Assembly (NCBI RefSeq): GCF_000425705.1
Contig: NZ_KE384438.1
Coordinates: forward strand, 53,692 to 117,691
DNA: 64,000 bases
Direction: 5' to 3'
DNA from: Halobacillus kuroshimensis DSM 18393
GTDB taxonomy: Bacteria > Bacillota > Bacilli > Bacillales > Halobacillaceae
Below are positions 25,823-32,713 of the stretch, in pieces. Made by a program: the position numbers and the translations under genes. The notes under the pieces are model-generated. The model ran no database searches. It saw only the letters and a list, made by a program, of their open reading frames with translations, and had not been told where the DNA came from. Each line of letters begins with the position of its first letter. Position 1 is the first letter of the stretch.

Positions 25823-26164
25823 ATGAAAAAGGTCGAAGCCATCATCCGTCCCGAAGCATTCCAGGAGCTCCGGCAGCAGCTGGACACCCTCGGAGTCAAG
25901 GGGCTTACCGTTTCAGAAGTAGCTGGCTGCGGTCAACAGAAAGGTCAGGAAGGAATCTTCCGCGGGAACCGCTTTGAAATCAAGCTGTACCCGAAGGTCA
26001 AGGTTGAAATGGTCATTGAGAACCACGAGCTCGGCTCTGTCGTAGATGTCATCCTGGAAGCCTGCGCTACTGATGAAGTCGGGGATGGGAAAATATTCGT
26101 ATCCACCATCGATGAAGTCTTCCGGATCCGGACAGGGGAAACAGGCAAACAGGCACTTATTTAA
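25823..26164 (+). CDS. glnK: PII signal-transduction protein GlnK
   Basis: A 113-residue PII protein that senses 2-oxoglutarate and ATP/ADP and gates the AmtB channel. Signatures are the KVEAIIRPEAF start, VAGCGQQKG, and VGDGKIFVSTIDEVFRIRTGE at the C-terminus. In the T-loop the usual tyrosines are replaced: GIFRGNRFEIKLYPK has Phe where Tyr46 and Tyr51 of E. coli GlnB stand, so it cannot be uridylylated there. GAGGAGG precedes the ATG. It is cotranscribed with amtB, 24 bp downstream, under two TnrA-type boxes. Confidence 0.92.
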   Translation: MKKVEAIIRPEAFQELRQQLDTLGVKGLTVSEVAGCGQQKGQEGIFRGNRFEIKLYPKVKVEMVIENHELGSVVDVILEACATDEVGDGKIFVSTIDEVFRIRTGETGKQALI

Positions 26165-26188
26165 TTTATAGGAGAGGACGATTCATTT

Positions 26189-27586
26189 ATGAAGAAAGTT
26201 ATTCCTTTATCACTGCTGGCGCTTTTCAGCTTTCCTGTCGCCGCCAGTGCTCAGACGACCGTAACCGCTGAATCTGTGCTTCAATCCGTTGATATGGCCT
26301 GGGTAATGATTGCCGCCTTTTTAGTATTCTTTATGCACGCAGGCTTCGCAATGGTCGAATCCGGATTCACCCGCTCGAAGAACGCCTTGAATATCCTCAT
26401 GAAAAATTTCATGACGATGTCGATCGCCGCTGTTCTCTATTTCATTGTTGGTTACGGCATCATGTTCGGATCGTCCGGAGGCGGCCTCATCGGTCTAGAC
26501 GGCTTCCTATTATCCGGACAGGAAGATCAAATCGGATTCTTCGTCTTCCAGGCTGTCTTTGCCGCTACCTGTGCAACAATCATTTCAGGTGCTGTAGCGG
26601 AACGTATTAAACTGGGATCCTACCTTTTACTTACGATTGTGATGACTGGTTTCATATATCCTGTTGTCGGCCACTGGGTATGGGGTGGAGGCTGGCTCGC
26701 TGAACTTGGGTTCGTAGACTTTGCCGGGTCCACCGTCGTCCACCTCACGGGTGCCCTGGGTGCCGTCACGGCCGTTCTATTCCTCGGACCCCGTATCGGA
26801 AAGTACAGTGGAAAAACCGTGAATGTCATTCCTGGACATAACATTCCTCTCGGCGCTCTCGGTGTTTTCATTCTATGGTTCGGCTGGTTCGGGTTCAACG
26901 GCGGAAGCACACTGGCTGCCGATCCATCCCTCGTCCCTTCTGTCATTGCAACTACACTGCTGTCCGCTTCTGCCGGTGTACTCGGGTCAGGTTTTTACTC
27001 GTATGCGAAGTTCAAACGTATCGACGCCTCCTTAACATTAAACGGCGCCCTTGCCGGCCTTGTCGGGATCACAGCCGGTACAGCAAACGTATCCCTGGCC
27101 GGCGCCATTGTTATCGGATTGATTGCCGGTGTCATTCTTGTGGAGGCCGTACAGTTCCTTGACCGCGTCGTACGTATCGATGACCCTGTAGGCGCCATCG
27201 CAGTGCACGGCATCTGTGGAATCTGGGGTACATTGGCTGTCGGATTGTTCGCTGTCGAAGGTGGTTTACTATACGGAGGCGGAGCGTCCCTGCTTGGCAT
27301 TCAGGCCGTCGGCATACTTGCTGTCATTGCCTGGACAATGGTAACGACTGCAGCTACAGTGTCTGTCATTAAAGCAACTGTCGGCATCCGCGTTTCACGT
27401 CAGGAAGAAATTTCAGGCCTGGACTTCGCCGAACATGGTTCTCAGGCGTATGAAAGCTCCAGAGGAATCTTCAACGAAAACCTTGATTACGGTTCTAAAG
27501 ATTTCGGAGTCGGATTGCTGCACCGTTTAAATGACCTGCAGTCTGAACAGGTCCCCGAAAAACCAAAGGAAAAAACCGCACAATAA
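26189..27586 (+). CDS. amtB: Ammonium transporter AmtB/NrgA
   Basis: A 465-residue ammonium channel with a likely cleaved or anchoring N-terminal hydrophobic segment ending ASAQ and 11 membrane helices. Typical motifs are FFMHAGFAMVESGFTRSKN, GHWVWGGGWLAELGFVDFAGSTVVH (pore His) and PVGAIAVHGICGIWGTLAVG (second pore His). The cytoplasmic tail (~400-465) is charged and unstructured. It moves ammonium into the cell at low external concentration and would be blocked by GlnK when nitrogen is ample. Confidence 0.93.
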   Translation: MKKVIPLSLLALFSFPVAASAQTTVTAESVLQSVDMAWVMIAAFLVFFMHAGFAMVESGFTRSKNALNILMKNFMTMSIAAVLYFIVGYGIMFGSSGGGLIGLDGFLLSGQEDQIGFFVFQAVFAATCATIISGAVAERIKLGSYLLLTIVMTGFIYPVVGHWVWGGGWLAELGFVDFAGSTVVHLTGALGAVTAVLFLGPRIGKYSGKTVNVIPGHNIPLGALGVFILWFGWFGFNGGSTLAADPSLVPSVIATTLLSASAGVLGSGFYSYAKFKRIDASLTLNGALAGLVGITAGTANVSLAGAIVIGLIAGVILVEAVQFLDRVVRIDDPVGAIAVHGICGIWGTLAVGLFAVEGGLLYGGGASLLGIQAVGILAVIAWTMVTTAATVSVIKATVGIRVSRQEEISGLDFAEHGSQAYESSRGIFNENLDYGSKDFGVGLLHRLNDLQSEQVPEKPKEKTAQ

Positions 27587-27613
27587 GTAAAAAAGCAATA
27601 CCCTGCCCCTGCC

Positions 27614-27654
27614 AAAAGGGATAGATTCACTCCACCGTGAATCTATCCCTTTTT
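27614..27654 (+). terminator. Terminator of glnK-amtB
   Basis: A 17-bp perfect stem (AAAAGGGATAGATTCAC and complement) with a 6-nt loop and five T. Confidence 0.9.
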
Positions 27655-27674
27655 AGTTCCTTTCGTCTATTTTA

Positions 27675-27688
27675 CGAACACACGTTCT
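27675..27688 (+). promoter_or_regulatory. LexA (DinR) box candidate ahead of the small toxin gene
   Basis: CGAACACACGTTCT matches the Bacillus consensus CGAACRNRYGTTYC at 13 of 14 positions (last base differs). It lies four bases upstream of the predicted -35 of the toxin promoter. Confidence 0.45.
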
Positions 27689-27692
27689 TATT

Positions 27693-27721
27693 TTTCGAAA
27701 ATTATGGTATCCTTGTAGATA
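27693..27721 (+). promoter_or_regulatory. Putative promoter of the small toxin mRNA
   Basis: TTTCGA (-35) and TAGATA (-10), 17 bp apart, about 57 bp upstream of the start codon. Confidence 0.4.
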
Positions 27722-27777
27722 GATACCGTTCCCTACCATAAACAGAACTTTGTACTAGAAAGGGTGTGAGGCCTGAT

Positions 27778-27873
27778 ATGAGCACATATGAAGCCCTCAT
27801 GATCATGTTTGCGTTCGGAACATTCATCATTACACTCCTTGCGCTCATCATAAAAATGAACAATAAAAAATAG
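27778..27873 (+). CDS. 31-residue holin-like type I toxin
   Basis: A tiny membrane protein: MSTYEALMIMFAFGT, a single hydrophobic helix (~residues 7-25), then a basic tail KMNNKK. This composition and the M-x-x-Y-E-A-L-x-x-M start fit the putative holin-like toxin family (Hol_Tox). Such peptides permeabilise or disturb the membrane and are silenced by an antisense RNA. AAAGGGTGTGAGG upstream gives a usable ribosome site. A convergent minus-strand RNA with its own promoter and terminator overlaps its 3' end (see 27865-27951), the layout of TxpA/RatA and BsrG/SR4 modules. Confidence 0.7.
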   Translation: MSTYEALMIMFAFGTFIITLLALIIKMNNKK

Positions 27874-27951
27874 ACCTTCACGAACGTGAAGGTCTATCCT
27901 GTCTTCCTGTGCGAACGGTATCGCGGCGGCAGCTGCATCTGCCGCCGATTC
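27865..27951 (-). ncRNA. Predicted antisense RNA antitoxin (RatA/SR4-like)
   Basis: On the minus strand an extended -10 promoter TGCTATAAT (27958-27966) would start an RNA near 27951. It would contain a strong hairpin CGGCGGCAG/CTGCCGCCG and stop at TAGACCTTCAC/GTGAAGGTCTA followed by six T (27865-27896). That terminator lies on the last codons and 3' end of the toxin gene, so the RNA is complementary to the toxin mRNA 3' region. Length and ends are predicted only. Confidence 0.55.
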
Positions 27952-28213
27952 TCTTATATTATAGCATAAATAGGAGAGAACATAAGAAAAAAGTTTACCG
28001 CTCACACGCCGTTTTTCCTCCATCAGCTTCTTTATTTCTACACGCTCTGCCCTATCATTCCTTATCATCCGCCAGGTTTCACGTGGAACAGCTTTCATGA
28101 TCCCGAAAAGCAGACAAGGATAATCTGATCATTACGACGAATATAAAAGGAAAAGACAACGGATGAAAACTTTTTTCCGGGGAGTGTCGTCTAAACAGAT
28201 GAGGTGGGACAAA

Positions 28214-28780
28214 TTGATACGCAGACAGCGGCCGCAGCCTACTTATGAACCCGATGAACTGGATGAACAACGGATTGAAGAATGGATACACCAATACGGC
28301 CATGACCTCAAGTGGCTCGCTTATTCTTATGTGAAAGATTATGCAGCAGCCGAGGACATTACCCAGGAAACCTTCATCAAAGCCTACCAAAGCTACCACT
28401 CCTTCAAACAAGAATCTTCTATTAAAACATGGCTGTACAAAATTAACGTCAACTTATGTAAAGACCACTTGAAAAGCTCCTATATGAAGCGTGTCGTTAA
28501 AAAAGGAACCGAACTGTTCAGATCGATTCCTTCTCCAAGAGAAAACCCGGAGGAATTGGTGCTGCGCCAGGATGAAGACGAAGCACTTCTTGCCCACGTA
28601 TTAGCTTTAGAGGATAAATACCGGGAAATCATCATCTTCTACTACTTCGAAGATTTTGATATCAAAAGCATGGCAGACGTCTTGAATACCAGCCCGAACA
28701 CGGTTAAGACAAGGTTGAGACGGGCCCGCCAGCTGCTTCAGGAACGGATGACAACGGAAGGGAGTTCACAGAGTGAATGA
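28214..28780 (+). CDS. ECF-type RNA polymerase sigma factor
   Basis: A 188-residue sigma-70 family protein with only regions 2 and 4. Region 2 is about residues 20-90 (LKWLAYSYVKDYAAAEDITQETFIKAY is the core-binding and -10 part). Region 4 (~125-180) contains LEDKYREIIIFYYFEDFDIKSMADVL and the helix-turn-helix NTSPNTVKTRLRRARQLL. The start is uncertain: TTG at 28214 has GAGGTG seven bases before it and was preferred; in-frame ATGs lie at 28163 and 28199. The next gene overlaps it by eight bases and has a membrane helix, the usual sigma/anti-sigma pair. Confidence 0.85.
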   Translation: MIRRQRPQPTYEPDELDEQRIEEWIHQYGHDLKWLAYSYVKDYAAAEDITQETFIKAYQSYHSFKQESSIKTWLYKINVNLCKDHLKSSYMKRVVKKGTELFRSIPSPRENPEELVLRQDEDEALLAHVLALEDKYREIIIFYYFEDFDIKSMADVLNTSPNTVKTRLRRARQLLQERMTTEGSSQSE

Positions 28781-29402
28781 TTTGACGGACAGAAAATTAA
28801 AGAAAATGAACCACCGCGTCAAGTACGACCATGTTCCATTTGATGAACGCTATATGAAGAAAAACGTGATTCACACGATGAATCACGGAAAGACCCGGCA
28901 CAAGTCCAGCTTCTTGATGAAAAAAAAGCTGTGGGTCCCGGCTTTCGTTACAGCAGCCGCTTTTACAGTCACGTGGAATACAAACGGCCCCTCTACAGAA
29001 GAAGCTGGTTCAATGGCCTACCAATCCATCCCAAGCCATGTGAAAGTACCCGCTCCTGCAGCAGGTGCCGATATTGCTCATACCTCTTCAACGATGGTTC
29101 GTGAAACGTATATCATTTATGAGGATGAGGAATTTCATCAGACTAACACTCTTGTTTCCAAAGAACAGCTCGGTGAAGTCGTCGGCGTTATCGGCCACCA
29201 GTCTCCCGGCGAAGAAGCCGAACCTTTGACCCAAGTGAACAACTTCCAGCCTGAAGCGAATATTTATACAATCAAAGGAGAAAACCAAACAGACAAAGTG
29301 GCCGTCCAAAGCTGGCGCAACACAGGAATCGGATCGCCTACTGTCAGCACACAAGGGTATTTCGTATTTGAAAAACTTCCTTCAAGCAGTTCCGACAGCT
29401 GA
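28773..29402 (+). CDS. Membrane-anchored probable anti-sigma factor
   Basis: A 209-residue protein with a cytoplasmic basic N-terminus (~50 residues), one predicted membrane helix (~51-66, around KKKLWVPAFVTAAAFTVTW) and an extracellular C-terminal domain rich in Ser, Glu and Thr ending FEKLPSSSSDS. It starts at GTG inside the end of the sigma gene, so translation is coupled. No family motif was recognised, and the HxxxCxxC zinc motif of ZAS anti-sigmas is absent. The role is inferred from position and topology. Confidence 0.6.
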   Translation: MNDLTDRKLKKMNHRVKYDHVPFDERYMKKNVIHTMNHGKTRHKSSFLMKKKLWVPAFVTAAAFTVTWNTNGPSTEEAGSMAYQSIPSHVKVPAPAAGADIAHTSSTMVRETYIIYEDEEFHQTNTLVSKEQLGEVVGVIGHQSPGEEAEPLTQVNNFQPEANIYTIKGENQTDKVAVQSWRNTGIGSPTVSTQGYFVFEKLPSSSSDS

Positions 29403-29441
29403 ATAAATGAATAACACAGAATTGAAGACCTCTCCCGGAAC

Positions 29442-29548
29442 AGGTGGCTTCGTTATACGGCGGTCAGGGTGCCCCCCGAAGGGCCTGCAAGATCCTTCCC
29501 ACATACGAAGAACACAGCCACCTTTTAAATAGAACCCCCACCCTGACC
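29442..29548 (+). other. Pseudoknot-capable inverted-repeat element
   Basis: Two interleaved perfect helices are possible: AGGTGGC (from 29442) with GCCACCT (to 29523), reinforced by TTCGT/ACGAA, and GGTCAGGGTG (29462-29471) with CACCCTGACC (29539-29548). The 5' arm of the second lies inside the loop of the first and its 3' arm lies beyond, which is a pseudoknot or a pair of exclusive folds. It separates the anti-sigma and UDG genes and may be a complex bidirectional terminator or a regulatory RNA. Confidence 0.4.
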
Positions 29549-29570
29549 TGAATCTTCCACAAAAGGACAG

Positions 29571-30221
29571 TCATTCTTTCCGGCGGCTGTTCTTTTCTAT
29601 TTCGCTCTTCAGATGATCCAAAGACTCCCAAATGGTATCTTTAATCCTCGGATTATAAAAAACCGCAGCGGGATGATACAACGGGATGATTGTATATGTT
29701 TTTTCGGTCAGCTCATAGCCAGTACCCCTTTTTTTCTGAACAGGAACCTGAAAGGATTGCCCAATCACGTCTGTCATCTTATCTTTTTTCCCGGTCAACC
29801 GTTGATAAGCGACACCTCCGAGAGCAATAATAATTTTCGGATCCATTTCGGCAATCTGGTAGTCCAGCAGGTGGGCGTGGGCATCGATTTCTTTTTGATT
29901 GGGCTTCCGGTTCGCCTTCCGCCTCCCTCCACTCCCTTTTTTATTTGTATCCACCCACTTATAAGGACGACTCCTTACAACGCTTGTAATATAAACCTCA
30001 TTCCTTGATAGGCCTGCATAATCCAGGTGCTTGTTCAGCTCGTCTCCGGCACGGCCGATGAACGGCCGGCCTTTAACCGCTTCATTCTCCCCCGGCGCCT
30101 CTCCGACAATCATAATGTCCGCTTTCTCATCCCCGGACCCAAGAACAAATCCTTCCACATCGTAGGGTTCCATATTCTTTTCCGCCTCATTAACCAGCTC
30201 TTCGGGCCATTTCACAGCCAT
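29571..30221 (-). CDS. Uracil-DNA glycosylase family protein without Fe-S cysteines
   Basis: A 216-residue protein of the UDG superfamily, closest to family 4. The active-site loop is IVGEAPGENEAVKGRPFIGRAGDEL, followed by the Asn-containing NEVYITSVVRSRP and the leucine/His loop PLYHPAAVFYNP. Family 4 enzymes hold a [4Fe-4S] cluster on four Cys, but this protein has no cysteine at all; the positions carry Ser and His (VRSRP, EIDAHAHLL). It should excise uracil or a related base from DNA, but activity without the cluster needs proof. No convincing upstream partner. Confidence 0.8.
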   Translation of the reverse strand: MAVKWPEELVNEAEKNMEPYDVEGFVLGSGDEKADIMIVGEAPGENEAVKGRPFIGRAGDELNKHLDYAGLSRNEVYITSVVRSRPYKWVDTNKKGSGGRRKANRKPNQKEIDAHAHLLDYQIAEMDPKIIIALGGVAYQRLTGKKDKMTDVIGQSFQVPVQKKRGTGYELTEKTYTIIPLYHPAAVFYNPRIKDTIWESLDHLKSEIEKNSRRKE

Positions 30222-30348
30222 CTCCCCCTTACTTTTTTATTTATGTTCCACCAGGACCCGGCTGTTACACGCGGACCTCTGGATTTCCCTCTTCTGTCGT
30301 ATAATCCGGCAGTAGGATGACACGCTATAAGAAAAGGAGGCGGTATTT

Positions 30349-30570
30349 GTGACAGAGCAGGATATGGCTGACATTTTCAGCGATAACGGGTATAGCAGCG
30401 TCTACCATCGATTTAAAACACCCCTGTATGTAACAGGACTGCTGGATGACATGGAACCAGAGCTCTTGGAAGATTTTTTCGAGCACATGGAGCTCTCTCC
30501 TGAGTTGTTCTTTGATGAATTCCGCTTTTGGATTCAGTATTATGCAGCCTCTCAGAATAATCATTCATAA
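30349..30570 (+). CDS. 73-residue acidic hypothetical protein
   Basis: A small acidic protein starting MTEQDMADIFSDNGYSSVYH and ending YYAASQNNHS, predicted mostly helical (EPELLEDFFEHMELSPELFFDEFRF), without membrane segment. The start is GTG with AAAAGGAGG eight bases upstream. The DUF3231 gene follows after 18 bp, so they form an operon. The family was not recognised. Confidence 0.65.
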   Translation: MTEQDMADIFSDNGYSSVYHRFKTPLYVTGLLDDMEPELLEDFFEHMELSPELFFDEFRFWIQYYAASQNNHS

Positions 30571-30588
30571 ACCAGGAAGGTGTTTCAT

Positions 30589-31593
30589 GTGAGCCAGGAT
30601 GGACGTATTGTTTCATTAACTTCAGGCGAAGTCGGGGTGCTGTGGTCCGGATATCTAGGAGAAACACTGATCAACTGCGTGATGGACAGCTTCCTCCAAA
30701 ACGTCAAAGACAGAGATGCCCATAGACTTCTGGAACTTAATGCCTCTTTAGTTAAGAAGCGGATCAAGCACTATCGACAGGTTTTCGATCAGGAAGGCAT
30801 GAAAACGCCGGAGGGATTCGATGAGCAGGATGTGTTCCTCGATGCTCCACGCATGTTTTCGGATAAGTTTTATATTTTCTATCTAAAAGAAATGAGCCGT
30901 TCATCGATTCTGAATTATTCCAACGCGATGTTCGCCTCTCACCGCCGTGATATTCGGATGTTTTTCCTTAAAAGTCTACAGGAGTATGCCGACATTTTTA
31001 ATGCAGCCATCGAAGCTCTCCTTGAGAAGGGGATCGTTATCCGCACACCCGCCATTCCTATACCTACCGACGTCAAAATGGTGGAGGACCGGTCGTTTCT
31101 GGGACACATAAAAGGGTCACAGCGGGCCATTTCTGCTTTGGAAATCAAAGAGTTGTATATCAATCTTGATACAAATATGCTTGGGAAGTCATTGATGATC
31201 GCCTTCAGTCAATCCGCTGATTCTGATGAATTGCGTAAGTATATGGTGAAGGGACGAAAAACTGCCCATAAGCATATCCATTACTTCATCGATCAATTGA
31301 TGGAGGAAGACCTGCCCGCTCCCCAGCTGTGGGACCCTGAAGTGACGGAATCTGATGTTCCTTTGTTTTCTGACAAACTGATGTTTTACCACGCAGGACT
31401 TGCTGCATCGAACGGAATGGCCAACTACGGAACGGCCCTGGCTCAAACAGCACGCAAAGATCTGTCTCTCGCCACCGCCCGGCTTCTGTTGGAAAGCGCC
31501 CGCTTCTCCGCAGAAGGCTTTCATATCGGAATTAAAAAAGGTTGGATGGAGCAGCCTCCACTTGCGCCGGACCGCCCACGCCTGTCTGAATAA
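30589..31593 (+). CDS. DUF3231 family protein
   Basis: A 334-residue protein with two similar helical halves (about 1-165 and 170-334), each with a ferritin-like pattern such as LWSGYLGETLINCVMDSFLQ and the later KLMFYHAGLAASNGMANYG. DUF3231 proteins occur in Firmicutes, often in spores or stress settings, with unknown function. The start is GTG at 30589, six bases after AGGAAGGTG; an in-frame GTG at 30580 is inside that site. It is cotranscribed with the small gene at 30349. Confidence 0.78.
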   Translation: MSQDGRIVSLTSGEVGVLWSGYLGETLINCVMDSFLQNVKDRDAHRLLELNASLVKKRIKHYRQVFDQEGMKTPEGFDEQDVFLDAPRMFSDKFYIFYLKEMSRSSILNYSNAMFASHRRDIRMFFLKSLQEYADIFNAAIEALLEKGIVIRTPAIPIPTDVKMVEDRSFLGHIKGSQRAISALEIKELYINLDTNMLGKSLMIAFSQSADSDELRKYMVKGRKTAHKHIHYFIDQLMEEDLPAPQLWDPEVTESDVPLFSDKLMFYHAGLAASNGMANYGTALAQTARKDLSLATARLLLESARFSAEGFHIGIKKGWMEQPPLAPDRPRLSE

Positions 31594-31625
31594 CAAAAAG
31601 CAGGAGGAACCTTCCCCCTGCTTGA
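31594..31625 (-). terminator. Terminator between convergent genes, minus-strand oriented
   Basis: Stem AAGCAGG...GGAA with TTCC...CCTGCTT, with five T on the minus strand after it. It serves the cation exchanger and may also stop read-through from DUF3231. Confidence 0.7.
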
Positions 31626-32612
31626 TTATTTGATCTGAAAAACGAGATACGTCGTCACAAAATAACTGATGATGATTAAAACGGAAGGAAGCAGGTAGCT
31701 CCAAGGCTGCACCTTTCTCCTGGTTATGCTGTAAATAATCAGCAGGATAAACAAAATCGAAGCCGCTCCTGTAAAAAGGTTCGCAGGAGAGGACTGCTGA
31801 AGCAGATTTCCTTTGATGTAAATCAAATCGGTAATCGCGAGGATCATTAAATTGAAGGCGTTACTGCCCAGCAGCGAACTGATGCCGAGGTTGAAATTCC
31901 TTAACTTTAAAGCAGTCCCTACACTGACGGCATCAGGAAGCGAAGTGCTGATCGCTACTAGGAAGGCTCCGATAAACGAGGCCCCAATACCAGTAATTAC
32001 AGATATCCGTTCGGCTGTAATCGTCAGGACACTCCCAATGACCATGATCAAAAAAGCATACATGATAAACCTGAACAACACCTGCTTGTACGTAAAGTCC
32101 TTATACCGCTCGTTCTGCTTCTTAACTTTCCTCCCCTGATAGGACGTCCGGTCATTGATGAATTTAGACCCGATGAAATACAGCACAATCACTGCGATGG
32201 AAGTATAACTGATATGGAAAATATGGGTCGGGAGCGTGAGACTCAATCCAGCTATGACGATGATCGTCATATAAATAACCAGCCAGCCGTACATCTTGCT
32301 TTCCGCCGTGGCATGGGTAAGGATTTGATACCTTCGATAAACGATATCAAAAATAGCCAGCCCCATAATATTAAATAAGTTACTTCCAATTAAATTACCA
32401 ACAGCCAGATCAGGACTGTCAATAATGATTGCTGTAACACTTGATGTCAACTCCGGCAGGGATATGGCAATTCCGATGATTGCTCCCATAAATGCAGAGG
32501 ACGCTTTCGTTTTTTCCTTTACCGCATCTCCATATATCGATAATCGGGAAGCTACAAAAAATGTGCTCACCCCTGATAATATAAAAAGCGTAAAAATGAT
32601 CCAGCTGCTCAT
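31626..32612 (-). CDS. CaCA-family sodium/calcium exchanger-like protein (YrbG type)
   Basis: A 328-residue membrane protein with ten or so helices and two inverted alpha-repeats: GAIIGIAISLPELTSSVTA...GNLIGSNLFN in the first half and GAFLVAISTSLPDAVSVGT...SSLLGSNAFN in the second. The acidic residues in SLPE and SLPD are the ion-binding ones of CaCA exchangers. It should exchange Na or H for Ca or another divalent ion across the membrane, relevant to a halophile. Monocistronic, with a terminator on each side. Confidence 0.85.
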   Translation of the reverse strand: MSSWIIFTLFILSGVSTFFVASRLSIYGDAVKEKTKASSAFMGAIIGIAISLPELTSSVTAIIIDSPDLAVGNLIGSNLFNIMGLAIFDIVYRRYQILTHATAESKMYGWLVIYMTIIVIAGLSLTLPTHIFHISYTSIAVIVLYFIGSKFINDRTSYQGRKVKKQNERYKDFTYKQVLFRFIMYAFLIMVIGSVLTITAERISVITGIGASFIGAFLVAISTSLPDAVSVGTALKLRNFNLGISSLLGSNAFNLMILAITDLIYIKGNLLQQSSPANLFTGAASILFILLIIYSITRRKVQPWSYLLPSVLIIISYFVTTYLVFQIK

Positions 32613-32677
32613 ATAATCACTCCAGACTCAATTCTCGCAACTCCTACCCCATACCCCAGGGAATCTGCGTATAAACG

Positions 32678-32706
32678 AAAAGACCAGCGTTTTCCGCTGG
32701 TCTTTT
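32678..32706. terminator. Bidirectional terminator
   Basis: A 12-bp perfect stem AAAAGACCAGCG/CGCTGGTCTTTT with a 5-nt loop, after the CrtP-like gene and before the exchanger gene. Confidence 0.9.
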
Positions 32707-32713
32707 CTGGATA

